Of a stretch of DNA of 64,000 bases, positions 54,176 to 63,877 are shown piece after piece. The translations under genes were made by a program, and so were the position numbers. The notes under the pieces were generated by a model that searched no databases, was not told the origin of the DNA, and was given only the letters and a program-made list of their open reading frames with translations. Position 1 is the stretch's first letter. The number at the start of each line of letters is the position of its first letter. The stretch is taken from NCBI GenBank assembly GCA_002953655.1, contig CP025839.1:1426001-1490000 (forward strand), read 5' to 3'. This stretch comes from Latilactobacillus sakei. GTDB lineage: Bacteria > Bacillota > Bacilli > Lactobacillales > Lactobacillaceae.

Positions 54176-56287
54176 TTCCGTATCTGTGTCCGCTAAGATC
54201 AACGCGTTTTCAGCGTAGTTAATGTCCTTGCGCAACTCGTCCGCTAATTCCCATGAAATCTTATGCTGCTCCAATAATTCTTGAATTGCAAGTCGTTCAC
54301 TGGTTAGCGCCTTAATTCGTAATTTTTGAAGTTGTTGTTCATAAATATCCGTCTTCGTATGGCCGATATTTTTCATATTTTCGATTTGATTCCGGTAACG
54401 AATGATAATTTGATAAATCACCTGGCGATTATAATGATGTTGCCGGTTTTCAGGTTGTTTCAAGAAATAAGACAATTGCTTGATCCCCGCTTTCGCCATT
54501 TCTCGTTCAGTCGTCCGCCATTCAATTAAGGCCGCTGAAGATTTCTGCGTTGTTTTTAACCGCAACAGCAACCGTTTAATAGTTGATATTCCCCGGTAAA
54601 ACATTAATTGAACGTGCCGCCAACTAAAATTACTACCAATCACCGATAAGGCAATTTGTTTTTGCCGTAATTTACGTTTACCTCGACGGTAAGTTTTAGC
54701 AGTGATTTCACCATCTGAACGTAGCGTTTCTAATTTTTGCCGTTCGCCCTCAAATGCCACTTGCCGCAAAATTAACTCTTCTGCAATTAACGGTGGTAAA
54801 TCATCACCTTCAGTTTGCTCGTTTTGTTGATTTTCAAGGCGGCGCATCATCAGTTGATATTCCGCAATCAAATCTAGGGCCGCTCGATTATTTTCAATAT
54901 GGCGTTGTGCTTCAACTGCAGCAACTGCAACTCGGTACATATAAATTTTAGCATCAAACTCGCTTAATAATTGATCATCAACTGGTACAAGCGCCGCTTC
55001 ATCACTGGCTTCTTCATGGGCAGTCCCTCGTAATTCAATCGGTGTTCTCACCTTAGTTAATAACGGGATGAAGATAATTGCCATTACTAAACTAACGATA
55101 ATCACCCCAGCTGCGATAAATAGCATTAAGCCCCGCTCTGGAAACGGCGATCCATCAGCAAGCACAGTCGGTACAGAAAGCACCCCGGCCATCGTAATGG
55201 CGCCCCGCACACCTGAAAGCCCTGAAAGAACTGAAATTTTAAGGTTATCTTTTAATGGCTTCGGATTCGATTTATTGGTGTACAACAAGTAACTCAATGT
55301 CCAACAGGTTCGAATTAGAATTAGAATGCCCCAAACCGCTAATACCAAGAGAATTTCTTCTCCCGTATTAATCAGTGGACTATGCACCGTCCCTCTCATC
55401 GCAACCGGCAGTTCAATCCCTAAGATTAAAAAGACAAGGCCGTTTAATAAATAAACGCCAATCGACCATGTTTGTTCCGTCACCAATTTTAATTCCGGTA
55501 AATAATCTAAGTAGATATTGCGACTTGCATGACTAATAATCCCGGCCACAACCACGGCAATCACGCCGGAAGCATGGAGTAAATCTTCAACGACTAGATA
55601 AATCACAAAAGGCGTAATCAATTGTAAGACGGTGTGAAAAACAACATCTTCAATCCCTTGTTGCAACATAAAGAGCCGAATAAAATGGATGACATACATC
55701 AACACCATCCCGGCCAGTGCGCCGACAATACTGATATATAAGAAATCGCCCGCAGCTTGTTGTAGCGAGAAGTATCCGGTAACCGCGGCGGCAATCCCAT
55801 ACTTGAAACTAATCAAGCCACTGGCATCGTTAATCAAACTTTCACCACTAACCAAATGTAAAACACGTGGCGGTAAGTCAGCTTGTTCTGAAATCGACTG
55901 AACTGCCATCGGATCCGTTGGTGATAAAATAGCAGCTAACGCAAAACTCGCTGCCAATGGCATCTTAGGCACTAGCAAATGAATTGCTAAGCCCCCAACC
56001 AAGGTGGTGACAAATACTAAGAAAATCGCATTCCCAATAATCGGTCCTCGCAACGCCCATAGTTCCCGCTTAGGAAACCGACGGCCGTCGTTAAACAACA
56101 ACGGCGCGACAAACACTAACATAAACCAATCTGTTTTTAATGGAATCTCAACTGAAAAAAGTAGCGCCACCAACAAGCCCAATCCAATTTCAATCAGGCT
56201 GACTGGCAGTCGTGGTACATAGTGACCGATGATATTAGCGACAATCAACAGCATCACTAACAAAATAACAGCTTCAATGATAGCCAT
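54173..56287 (-). CDS. Na+/H+ antiporter, CPA1 family (NhaP-like)
   Basis: 704 residues. About twelve membrane helices in the first 400 residues, with LAAILSPTDPMAV (transport Asp pair), SGVRGAITMAG and SGESLINDASG. A long cytosolic tail (about 420-704) is helical. Exports Na+ in exchange for protons for pH and salt control. Start ATG 56287 after GTGAGGG. Confidence 0.94.
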   Translation of the reverse strand: MAIIEAVILLVMLLIVANIIGHYVPRLPVSLIEIGLGLLVALLFSVEIPLKTDWFMLVFVAPLLFNDGRRFPKRELWALRGPIIGNAIFLVFVTTLVGGLAIHLLVPKMPLAASFALAAILSPTDPMAVQSISEQADLPPRVLHLVSGESLINDASGLISFKYGIAAAVTGYFSLQQAAGDFLYISIVGALAGMVLMYVIHFIRLFMLQQGIEDVVFHTVLQLITPFVIYLVVEDLLHASGVIAVVVAGIISHASRNIYLDYLPELKLVTEQTWSIGVYLLNGLVFLILGIELPVAMRGTVHSPLINTGEEILLVLAVWGILILIRTCWTLSYLLYTNKSNPKPLKDNLKISVLSGLSGVRGAITMAGVLSVPTVLADGSPFPERGLMLFIAAGVIIVSLVMAIIFIPLLTKVRTPIELRGTAHEEASDEAALVPVDDQLLSEFDAKIYMYRVAVAAVEAQRHIENNRAALDLIAEYQLMMRRLENQQNEQTEGDDLPPLIAEELILRQVAFEGERQKLETLRSDGEITAKTYRRGKRKLRQKQIALSVIGSNFSWRHVQLMFYRGISTIKRLLLRLKTTQKSSAALIEWRTTEREMAKAGIKQLSYFLKQPENRQHHYNRQVIYQIIIRYRNQIENMKNIGHTKTDIYEQQLQKLRIKALTSERLAIQELLEQHKISWELADELRKDINYAENALILADTDTE

Positions 56288-56346
56288 CTAAATCCCTCAC
56301 TTTCATGCAAAAATAGGGGTCGTACAATGACTGGCCCCCATTTTTA

Positions 56347-57258
56347 CTATTCTGATTTTTTGCCGATAATCCGCACTTCCGGTTCAAGGCGAACTTCGAA
56401 TTTATCCCAAATTTTTTCTTGAATATACGCAATGAGTGTTAAATAATCGGTAGCAGTTGCGCCCCCGCGATTAACAATAAAGCCTGCGTGCTTTTCTGAA
56501 ACTTGCGCGCCCCCAATTTGATGGCCTTGAAGGCCTGCTTTTTGAATCAACGGCCCTACAAAATGGCCCACTGGGCGTTTAAAAACACTCCCGCATGACG
56601 GATATTCCAACGGTTGTTTAGCAGCGCGCAATGCGTTTAACTCATCCATTTTTTCACGGATGGTTGGGGCAACCCCTTTGGCCATTTCAAAGCGGGCTGA
56701 CAAAACAATACTCCCATTTTCTTGGATCAAACTATGCCGGTACCTGAAATTTAATTCGGCGTTGGTTAACGTTTCAATTTCGTTATCCTGCGTTAAAATT
56801 TCGGCAGAAGTTAAGACGTCACTGATTTCACCACCGTAGGCCCCAGCATTCATGAAGACCGCACCCCCAACGCTTCCAGGAATACCAGCTGCAAATTCTA
56901 ACCCCGTTAAACTGCCACTGTAAGCCGCTTCAGAGGTTTGAATAATCCCAGCACCAGCTTGTGCAACTACGGTTGTATCTTGCACATCGATTTGCTTCAT
57001 AGCGGTCAGGATAATCACCAAGCCACTAATCCCAGCATCACGCACAATTAAATTACTAGCGTTACCAATCACCGTAATTGGTAATTCATTTTGCTTAGCG
57101 GCGACTAATAATTGGCGCACTTCAGGAACTGACGTTGGCAAGGCTAATAAGTCAGCTGGACCACCGGTTTTGGTAAAAGTATACTTACTTAAAGGTTCAT
57201 TAGTTTTAACATTAATCGTTTGATTTGCTTCTAAAAATGCGTTGATTTGACTTAACAC
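56347..57258 (-). CDS. murB: UDP-N-acetylenolpyruvoylglucosamine reductase
   Basis: Second step of peptidoglycan precursor synthesis, FAD/NADPH-dependent. 303 residues. FAD-binding GNASNLIVRD (near 65-74), AGIPGSVGGAVFMNAGAYGG, YRHSLIQENG, PSCGSVFKRP with catalytic Ser, and a C-terminal Glu (LEPEVRIIG). Type II MurB of Firmicutes. GTG start 57258 chosen because GAGAGGA lies about 9 bases upstream; the longer frame begins inside that site. Confidence 0.95.
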   Translation of the reverse strand: MLSQINAFLEANQTINVKTNEPLSKYTFTKTGGPADLLALPTSVPEVRQLLVAAKQNELPITVIGNASNLIVRDAGISGLVIILTAMKQIDVQDTTVVAQAGAGIIQTSEAAYSGSLTGLEFAAGIPGSVGGAVFMNAGAYGGEISDVLTSAEILTQDNEIETLTNAELNFRYRHSLIQENGSIVLSARFEMAKGVAPTIREKMDELNALRAAKQPLEYPSCGSVFKRPVGHFVGPLIQKAGLQGHQIGGAQVSEKHAGFIVNRGGATATDYLTLIAYIQEKIWDKFEVRLEPEVRIIGKKSE

Positions 57259-57386
57259 GGCTGTCGTTCCTCTCAAATAATCTTATTCTAGTTTAACAAA
57301 GTAGACCGTAATTGAACAGTCAACACTTCTTTTGCGTAATTATGCATAGACCGTTAAAATATAGGATAGAAACGAGGCGAAGCGCT

Positions 57387-58151
57387 ATGAAATTTATCTC
57401 TTGGAATGTTAATGGCTTACGAGCCGTCTTAAAAAAAGATTTTATGACCATCTTTGAACAATTAGATGCTGATTTTTTCTGTCTACAAGAAACAAAAATG
57501 CAAGCTGGTCAAGTTGAACTTGATTTACCCGGCTATCATCAATATTTCAATTATGCTGAGAAAAAAGGTTATTCTGGTACAGCTATTTTTACGAAACATG
57601 AACCACTCAATGTCACTTATGGTATTGATCAACCCGAACATGACCAAGAAGGTCGTGTGATTACTTTAGAGTATCCTCAATTTTTCTTGGTCACTTGCTA
57701 TACCCCTAACTCACAAAGCCAATTGAAACGGCTAGATTACCGCATGACTTGGGAGGAAGCATTTAGAGCCTATGTGCAACAACTTAACACGCAAAAACCG
57801 GTTATTTTCTGTGGCGATTTAAACGTGGCCCACAAAGCAATTGATTTAAAAAACGATCGAACTAATCACAAGAGTGCCGGCTTTTCTGATGAAGAACGGG
57901 CCCAAATGACGACGCTCCTTCAATCCGGCTTCACAGACACCTTCCGTTACTTCTATCCTGACCAAACTGATATTTATTCATGGTGGAGCTATCGATTCCA
58001 TGCACGTGACAACAATGCCGGCTGGCGGATTGATTATTTCATCACTTCTGATGAGCTCCAACCAAAATTAATAGATGCCAAAATCCATACGGAAATTTAC
58101 GGATCTGATCATTGTCCTGTGGAACTTGACACACAAGATTTATTCGCTTAA
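57387..58151 (+). CDS. exoA: Exodeoxyribonuclease III / AP endonuclease
   Basis: 254 residues, base-excision repair nuclease of the EEP superfamily. ISWNVNGLRAV (3-13), FFCLQETKMQ (Glu ligand), GDLNVAHKAIDL (catalytic Asp/Asn), and GSDHCPVE at the C-terminus. Start ATG 57387 follows GAGGCG; the upstream in-frame codons lack a ribosome site. Confidence 0.96.
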   Translation: MKFISWNVNGLRAVLKKDFMTIFEQLDADFFCLQETKMQAGQVELDLPGYHQYFNYAEKKGYSGTAIFTKHEPLNVTYGIDQPEHDQEGRVITLEYPQFFLVTCYTPNSQSQLKRLDYRMTWEEAFRAYVQQLNTQKPVIFCGDLNVAHKAIDLKNDRTNHKSAGFSDEERAQMTTLLQSGFTDTFRYFYPDQTDIYSWWSYRFHARDNNAGWRIDYFITSDELQPKLIDAKIHTEIYGSDHCPVELDTQDLFA

Positions 58152-58186
58152 AATAAGCAAACTTCAAATAAAGCGAGGTAGAAACA

Positions 58187-58723
58187 GTGAATTTCGTTGC
58201 AATGGATTTTGAAACAGCGAATGGGCAACGCGACAGTGCTTGTTCAATCGCACTGACAGTTGTTCGTAATGACCAAATTGTCGATCAATTTTATACCCTC
58301 ATTAAACCTGAGACTTATTTTAGTGCGCGTAATAGCCAGATTCATGGTATTTATGCAGAAGATGTCGCCCAAGCACCTAAGTTTAATCAAGTTTGGCCAC
58401 ACATCGCGCCCTTTTTCACACCGCAAAAACTAGTTGTGGCGCACAATGCCACCTTTGATATTGGTGTCCTTCGTAGTACGCTCCAACACTATGACATCCC
58501 AGAACCCCACTATTTAGCCCTCGACACATTGACAACCAGTCGTCGACTCTATCCCCAATTTGAAAATCACAAGTTAAATACGCTATGTACCAACCTAGAA
58601 ATTCCACTCGAAAATCACCACAACGCACTAGCTGACAGTATCGCATGCGCCAAAATTCTGATTAAAGAAGCACAAGAATTTGGTACAGACCCACTAAAAC
58701 AGGTCACAAAAATAATCGGCTAG
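58187..58723 (+). CDS. DEDDh 3'-5' exonuclease (DnaQ-like)
   Basis: 178 residues. Motifs MDFETAN (Asp, Glu), HNATFDIGVL, and HNALADSIACA with the fifth-position His: a stand-alone proofreading/repair type exonuclease. GTG start 58187 with GAGG 8 bases upstream. 35 bases after exoA, so a small repair operon is likely. Confidence 0.92.
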   Translation: MNFVAMDFETANGQRDSACSIALTVVRNDQIVDQFYTLIKPETYFSARNSQIHGIYAEDVAQAPKFNQVWPHIAPFFTPQKLVVAHNATFDIGVLRSTLQHYDIPEPHYLALDTLTTSRRLYPQFENHKLNTLCTNLEIPLENHHNALADSIACAKILIKEAQEFGTDPLKQVTKIIG

Positions 58724-58724
58724 C

Positions 58725-58748
58725 GTGCAGTTCAAAGCGGTTTAATCC
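58725..58748 (+). repeat. Possible fragment F of the 3'-UTR element family
   Basis: GTGCAGTTCAAAGC then GGTT and TAATCCT, two bases after the DEDDh gene stop: same start (GTG plus 11 bases plus GGTT bulge) and orientation as full copies, but the GAGCATT core and 3' arm are missing. Short, so may be chance. Confidence 0.3.
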
Positions 58749-58755
58749 TACCAAC

Positions 58756-58800
58756 AAAAGAGGCTATCGGTAACTGAAATGGTTACTGATAGCCTCTTTA
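58756..58800. terminator. Terminator after the DEDDh exonuclease gene
   Basis: AAAGAGGCTATC-GTAAC/GTTAC-GATAGCCTCTTT hairpin with flanking A/T runs. Confidence 0.9.
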
Positions 58801-58934
58801 TTAGCAATGGTGGATTAAAGCTCAATCAACATTAAGGTGTGTCATTAATACATTTAACCATTAGCAATCGCACTAATGATTAAATAGCTTTTTATCCACT
58901 AATAATTGTACCACATTTACTTTATTACGTTAAC

Positions 58935-59843
58935 TTATTTTTTGCTGATTCCGCGGCGATTTCCAAAACTAAGGATGAAAACTGTGCTGATAACGAGCAA
59001 GCCGCCGAGGACTTCCCAATGATTAAAACTCGTTTTTAAAAATAACACCGTCCCGATTGTCGCAGCTAAGGGTTCAAAAGTATTCAATAAACCGGCCGTT
59101 GTGGGGGTAATGTAATTCAAACTCCCTAAAAAGCATAAATTAGCCAAAGCTGTCCCAAAAATGGCAATAAATAAGACACTAATAACGGTCGCCATCGTCA
59201 GCGGTGGTGTCTCCACCCAGAATGGATGAATTACATTAAATAACACACCACCAATCAACATTGCCCAGGCTACAATCACTAACGTATCGTACTTTTGAAA
59301 TAGTTTCCCTGGAATTAACGTGTTTAACGCCCCGGAAAAGCCGAGGTACAACCCAAGTCCTAAAGCGGCCCCGGAAATCGATAATTGTGTCAATTGTCCC
59401 TTAGTGACCAATAACCAAGTCCCTAATAAAGCGACGATAACGGCGATTAGTTCGGACCGACTCGGCTGCTTATGATAAATCACCAAACTGATGATAATAA
59501 TCATAACCGTCCCTAATTGCTGCAAAATCGTCGTGGTTGGCGCGTTGCTGGCTTGAATCGTTAAAAAATAAGCGTATTGAACAGCTGATAAGCCCAAGAT
59601 GGCAAAGGCCAACAAACGCCCCGCATCCCGCGGCTGATGCCAGACTGCCGTCACGGACTTAGGTTGTTTTACGATGGCATAGCCTAACAAGAAAAGACCT
59701 GAAAGCCCCATCTTAACGCCCATCAGCCATTCCGGTGCAATCGATGTATCTGTGAATAACCATTGTGAAACCGGACCTTGAATCCCCCAAAAAATCGATC
59801 CTAAAATTGCTAAATAAATTCCTTTTATGCGTTGTTGTGCCAC
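58935..59843 (-). CDS. EamA/DMT family transporter
   Basis: 302 residues, ten membrane helices in two EamA repeats (about 8-145 and 155-295). Metabolite exporter; substrate unknown. GTG start 59843 with AGGAG 8 bases upstream. 11 bases before the gene lies the GNAT gene, so it is in an operon with GNAT and tsaE. Confidence 0.93.
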   Translation of the reverse strand: MAQQRIKGIYLAILGSIFWGIQGPVSQWLFTDTSIAPEWLMGVKMGLSGLFLLGYAIVKQPKSVTAVWHQPRDAGRLLAFAILGLSAVQYAYFLTIQASNAPTTTILQQLGTVMIIIISLVIYHKQPSRSELIAVIVALLGTWLLVTKGQLTQLSISGAALGLGLYLGFSGALNTLIPGKLFQKYDTLVIVAWAMLIGGVLFNVIHPFWVETPPLTMATVISVLFIAIFGTALANLCFLGSLNYITPTTAGLLNTFEPLAATIGTVLFLKTSFNHWEVLGGLLVISTVFILSFGNRRGISKK

Positions 59844-59854
59844 TATAAAATCTC

Positions 59855-60394
59855 CTACTCTATATTAATCAAGCGGACCATTTGTAATACTGGCAGCATG
59901 CCGACTGCCGGATCGTAATAGCCCGCTTTTAACTGGGCTTCGACTTGAAAACCCAATTGTTGGTAAAGTTGAATCGCACGTTGATTCCGTTCCTGGACCG
60001 TTAGCATGATCCGGCGTGGTTGCCCACTAGCACTGATTGCCTGTAATAATGCCGTTAATAACTGGGTGCCAATTTTTTGGCGCCACTGCGCTTTTAAAAC
60101 AGCAACACTCAATTCGCCAATATGTTGCAAACCCGGTTCAGGTTCGCTCACTAGACGAGCAGCGCCCACAATTACAGGGCCGTCAACTGCTACCCATAAG
60201 GCATCATTTACGCTGTCAACAACTGACTGCAACATCAGTTCACAAAACGCTTCAGACATTGCTAGATTTTCGGTGGCAACTGGTAAGAACGGCGTTTCCT
60301 GCACGACTTGCTTTAAAAAACATAAATAAGCCCGTGCATCCGTCACCTGCACAGGCCGAATCACTAAAGATTTAGTTGTCAAAACTAGCCGCAA
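59855..60394 (-). CDS. GNAT family N-acetyltransferase
   Basis: 179 residues. LVIRPVQVTDARAYL start, acetyl-CoA loop WRQKIGTQLL (about 115-124) and YQQLGFQVEAQLK near the end. Acceptor unknown. Annotated start TTG 60394 overlaps tsaE by 23 bases and lacks a clear ribosome site, so coupling is assumed. Confidence 0.9.
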   Translation of the reverse strand: MRLVLTTKSLVIRPVQVTDARAYLCFLKQVVQETPFLPVATENLAMSEAFCELMLQSVVDSVNDALWVAVDGPVIVGAARLVSEPEPGLQHIGELSVAVLKAQWRQKIGTQLLTALLQAISASGQPRRIMLTVQERNQRAIQLYQQLGFQVEAQLKAGYYDPAVGMLPVLQMVRLINIE

Positions 60395-60836
60395 TCAAGG
60401 CTGTGTAGCGCGCACCGTGCGGTTCAAAAACAAGCGTCCGCATTTGATCGTCATCGTCATTTTTATTGAAATGAATCGTCAAGTAATCACTGGGTAGTTC
60501 ATCAGCAATAAATTGACTCCATTCGATGACCGAAACGCCATCGCCATCAAAGTATTCCTCTAAACCAAGATCACTGGCACCAGTTTCTTCTAACCGATAA
60601 ACATCCATATGATAAAGCGGAATCCGGCCATCTGGATATTCTCGTATCAAGGTAAACGTAGGACTTTTGATATAGCGTTTAATATCCAAGCCTTCCGCTA
60701 ATCCCTTCGTGAAAGTTGTTTTACCAGCACCTAAATCGCCATCGAGTAGTAAAACATCGCCCGCTTGTAATTGACGCCCTAATTTTTTAGCAATCGTAAT
60801 CGTTTCTTCTGGTTGCGTTGTTTGAAATTCTAACAT
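60372..60836 (-). CDS. tsaE: TsaE, tRNA threonylcarbamoyladenosine ATPase
   Basis: 154 residues. Walker A GDLGAGKTTFTKG (33-45), KSPTFTLIREY and Walker B-like LYHMDVYRLEE. Required with TsaB/TsaD for the t6A modification at A37 of tRNA. ATG 60836 follows GAGGCG; the longer frame starts at 60848. First gene of the operon. Confidence 0.95.
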   Translation of the reverse strand: MLEFQTTQPEETITIAKKLGRQLQAGDVLLLDGDLGAGKTTFTKGLAEGLDIKRYIKSPTFTLIREYPDGRIPLYHMDVYRLEETGASDLGLEEYFDGDGVSVIEWSQFIADELPSDYLTIHFNKNDDDDQMRTLVFEPHGARYTALIAASFDN

Positions 60837-60921
60837 AATTCGCCTCATTCTATTGACTCTTTGTCTGCATTATACCGAAAAATAACACCGGTGGAAAGGA
60901 TTGGTATTCAAAATGCGCATT

Positions 60922-60955
60922 AAAAAAAGACCAAGATAAATTATCTTGATCTTTA
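60922..60955 (-). terminator. pta terminator
   Basis: AAAGATCAAGATAA/TTATCTTGGTCTTT hairpin then a run of T on the minus strand, downstream of element C. Confidence 0.85.
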
Positions 60956-60980
60956 GGAATCACTTTCAAAGTCACTCTTA
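60956..60980 (-). repeat. Extra copy of the element C arm (direct repeat)
   Basis: GGAATC plus ACTTTCAAAGTCACTCTTA repeats the sequence at 61075-61104, exact over the last 20 bases, but without the 5-base bulge. It lies between element C and the pta terminator. Confidence 0.75.
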
Positions 60981-60987
60981 TTGAAAC

Positions 60988-61099
60988 GTGTCTTTGAAAG
61001 TAGATTCCTATGCTTTGCTACGTCCCGCAAATAATCGACTAAAGTCGCTTATTCACTGGACTAGGCAAATGCTCGGAATCTAACCACTTTCAAAGTCAC
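60988..61099 (-). repeat. Structured 3'-UTR element, copy C (downstream of pta)
   Basis: Minus strand: GTGACTTTGAAAGT arm, GGTT bulge, AGATTCC arm, GAGCATTTGCCTAGTCC core, inner hairpin AATAAGCGACT/AGTCGATTATT, GACGTAGCAAAGCATA, GGAATCT and ACTTTCAAAGACAC. Begins 2 bases after the pta stop codon. Confidence 0.75.
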
Positions 61100-61101
61100 T
61101 C

Positions 61102-62088
61102 TTAATTTTGTAGTGCTTGGGCTGCTGTGATGATGGCTAACTTGTAGACATCTTCTTCGTTGCTCCCACGTGATAAATCTGAGATTGGTTTATTTAAGCC
61201 TTGTAAGATGGGGCCGATTGCTTCGAAGTTACCGAAACGTTGGGCAATCTTGTAGCCAATGTTCCCTGATTGTAATTCTGGGAAAACAAAGACGTTCGCT
61301 TGACCTGCCACTTTTGAATCTGGGGCTTTTTGGTTAGCAACCACTGGGACATAAGCGGCATCGAATTGTAATTCACCGTCAATGTCTAAGTCAGGTGCTA
61401 ATTCTTGAGCAATCTTGGTTGCTTCTTGGACCTTGGTCACTTCTTCGCCACGGGCAGAGCCCATTGTTGAAAAGCTCAAAAGCGCCACTTTAGGATCAAT
61501 ATCAAATAATTCAGCGGTGCGTGCTGAAGCCACCGCAATTTCTGCTAATTCTTGCGCATTTGGATTGATGTTGATGGCACAGTCTGAGAATAAATAACGT
61601 TCGTTGTCGCGGCCACGTTGCATGATGAACGCGCCACTTGTCCGTTGAATGCCAGGTTTGGTTTTGATAATTTGAAGGGCTGGACGGACTGTATCACCAG
61701 TTGAGTGAACAGCCCCTGAAACCATCCCATCGGCCAAATCAAGATAAACCATCATGGTGCCAAAATAATTAGGATCTTGTAAAATGGTTTGGGCTTGTTC
61801 TGTCGTTGCTTTGCCTTTACGACGTTCAACAAAAGCGGCTACCATTGTGTCAAAATCTGCTTGAGGATACGCTTTAGGATCAATAATTGTAATCCCTGTA
61901 AGATTAAACCCTTTGGCAGATGCAATGCTTTGAATATCGGCTGCATCCCCGATTAAAATTGGTTTTAAAATTCGGTCAGCATTCAAACGGGCTGCTGCAC
62001 CAATAATTCTAGGTTCTGTTCCTTCAGGAAAAACAATCTTAAAATCATGACTCGTAATTTTTGCTTTCAAACTTTCAAATAAATCCAA
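61102..62088 (-). CDS. pta: Phosphate acetyltransferase
   Basis: Converts acetyl-CoA and phosphate to acetyl phosphate, then used by AckA (21632) for ATP. 328 residues. VFPEGTEPRIIGAAARL near 20-36, SGAVHSTGDTVRPALQII (170s), SFSTMGSARG and DGELQFDAAYVP. Start TTG 62088: GGAGG lies 8 bases upstream and is itself inside the longer in-frame ATG start at 62103. A cre-like AAAACGCTTTTA lies just before it. Confidence 0.95.
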   Translation of the reverse strand: MDLFESLKAKITSHDFKIVFPEGTEPRIIGAAARLNADRILKPILIGDAADIQSIASAKGFNLTGITIIDPKAYPQADFDTMVAAFVERRKGKATTEQAQTILQDPNYFGTMMVYLDLADGMVSGAVHSTGDTVRPALQIIKTKPGIQRTSGAFIMQRGRDNERYLFSDCAININPNAQELAEIAVASARTAELFDIDPKVALLSFSTMGSARGEEVTKVQEATKIAQELAPDLDIDGELQFDAAYVPVVANQKAPDSKVAGQANVFVFPELQSGNIGYKIAQRFGNFEAIGPILQGLNKPISDLSRGSNEEDVYKLAIITAAQALQN

Positions 62089-62178
62089 AATAGTAACCTC
62101 CATAAAAGCGTTTTATTTATAATCTGATACAATCATACAACGTTTCTTATCGTCCGACAAGTCAATAATGAGAGCGTT

Positions 62179-62868
62179 TTATTTTTGTTCAGAAACGTCT
62201 TGTGGTAATTGCCAATTAATGGGCGTCATTGCCCACTGTTTTAACTGCTGATTTGTTTGTGAAAATGGTTTGGAACCAAAAAAGCCATGATAGGCTGCTA
62301 GCGGACTTGGATGAACAGCCGTTAACACCACATTTTGACTTTCATCAATTAAGGCCCGTTTTGCCTTGGCCGCATTGCCCCATAAAATAAAGACCACATG
62401 CCCGCGTTTTGATAAAGCCGCGATCGCCGCATCAGTTAGTTGTTCCCAACCTTGTTGGCGATGAGAATTAGCTTGACCAGCTCGGACAGTCAACACAGTA
62501 TTCAATAGGAAAACACCTTGATCTGCCCAGGCCTTCAAATAGCCATGATTGACAGGGATAAATCCGACATCCGTTTGTAATTCCTTATAGATATTCTTCA
62601 ATGACGGTGGCACTTTAACCCCTGGTAATACTGAAAAACTGCACCCGTGCGCTTGGTGGGGGCCGTGATAAGGGTCTTGGCCTAATATGACAACCTTCAC
62701 CTGTTCAAATGGTGTCCACTCAAAAGCTTGAAAAATATGATGCATTTCCGGATAAACCACAGTCGTTGCGTATTCTTGTTTCAAGAATTGGTGCAACTGA
62801 CCATAATAAGGTTTGGCAAATTCTGGTGCTAAGACAGTTTGCCAATCATTATGAATAATTGTTTTCAT
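62179..62868 (-). CDS. ung: Uracil-DNA glycosylase
   Basis: Removes uracil from DNA. 229 residues. Water-activating loop [13 protein letters not shown] (Asp65), [11 protein letters not shown], and [18 protein letters not shown] (His186). ATG after GAGGTGA. Monocistronic here. Confidence 0.97.
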   Translation of the reverse strand: MKTIIHNDWQTVLAPEFAKPYYGQLHQFLKQEYATTVVYPEMHHIFQAFEWTPFEQVKVVILGQDPYHGPHQAHGCSFSVLPGVKVPPSLKNIYKELQTDVGFIPVNHGYLKAWADQGVFLLNTVLTVRAGQANSHRQQGWEQLTDAAIAALSKRGHVVFILWGNAAKAKRALIDESQNVVLTAVHPSPLAAYHGFFGSKPFSQTNQQLKQWAMTPINWQLPQDVSEQK

Positions 62869-62983
62869 TTTTTCACCTCACCGATTAGTTTATCTTGTTT
62901 TAACACAAGTTGCTAGAAGAATGTGCCCGCCCATGCTAAGATATAATTAAGTCTTTAAAAATACGTTTTCAGGAGGAATTGAT

Positions 62984-63871
62984 TTGATTTCACTTATCGC
63001 ATCTGACATGGACGGTACCCTTTTAAATGATAAAATGCAGGTTTCTGACGGTAACATCAACGCCATCAAAGCAGCTCAAGACGCTGGGATTGAATTCATC
63101 GTCGCTACCGGGCGCAGTCGCAACGAAGCACTGCCACTAATGGCTGAAGGTGGTATCAAACCAGCCTTAATCACTATGAATGGCGCTCAAGTTTTCGATC
63201 AATTGGGCAACGAAGTCATCAACATTCCAATTGAACCGGCTACTGTCGTGGCAGTTACGGATGAATTACGCGCTAGTGGTTACTACTTTGAATTGATGAC
63301 CACTGCTGGTAATTACTCTGACAGCCAAGTCAATCGGATCCAAAACGTGGCCGACTTATTAGTCGACCTTAATCCTGATACCAGTTATAAAATTGCCGTT
63401 GCCCTAGCTGCAGCGCGCCTAGAATTAATGAATATCAACTATGTCGATGATCATTATGCCGGCATTATTGCCGATCCAACCATCAAAATTGTTAAAATTA
63501 TTGCCTTTAGTACCAAAGGCCTCGCTGATCTAGAACCCGTGAAGGTTTTCTGTGAAGAACGCGGTGATTTAATTGTCACCTCTTCTTCAAGCAATAACAT
63601 CGAAATCAACCATATCAATGCACAAAAAGGGATTGCCCTTGCAGCCTATGCCAAAGAAAAAGGAATTCCAATGTCTGAAACAATGGCAATCGGTGATAAT
63701 CTCAATGATTATTCCATGATCGAAGCAGCTGGCATCGGGGTGGCAATGGCTAATGCGGTCCCAACAATTACCGACTTAGCCAATTATCATACTGCTAAGA
63801 ATACGCAGGATGGTGTTGCCCAAGCCATTTATCACGCGATTGATATTAACCAAGCATCTGAGAAGAAGTGA
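62984..63871 (+). CDS. Cof-type HAD-IIB phosphatase
   Basis: 295 residues. Catalytic Asp8 and Asp10 in ASDMDGTLLND, Thr in IVATGRS, and GDNLNDYSMI near 235; the large C2 cap lies between. Sugar-phosphate or nucleotide phosphatase, substrate unknown. TTG start 62984, 7 bases after AGGAGG. Confidence 0.95.
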   Translation: MISLIASDMDGTLLNDKMQVSDGNINAIKAAQDAGIEFIVATGRSRNEALPLMAEGGIKPALITMNGAQVFDQLGNEVINIPIEPATVVAVTDELRASGYYFELMTTAGNYSDSQVNRIQNVADLLVDLNPDTSYKIAVALAAARLELMNINYVDDHYAGIIADPTIKIVKIIAFSTKGLADLEPVKVFCEERGDLIVTSSSSNNIEINHINAQKGIALAAYAKEKGIPMSETMAIGDNLNDYSMIEAAGIGVAMANAVPTITDLANYHTAKNTQDGVAQAIYHAIDINQASEKK

Positions 63872-63877
63872 TGGGTT

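Noticed and set aside
54326-56222. Several plus-strand frames opposite the Na+/H+ antiporter gene
   Set aside because: Antisense shadows of a clear membrane transporter gene.
58807-58908. Inverted repeat GGTGGATTAAAGCT ... AGCTTTTTATCCACT near the EamA gene end
   Set aside because: Not assigned to the element family: the core GAGCATT and the one-sided GGTT bulge are missing and the unpaired bases are on the other arm.
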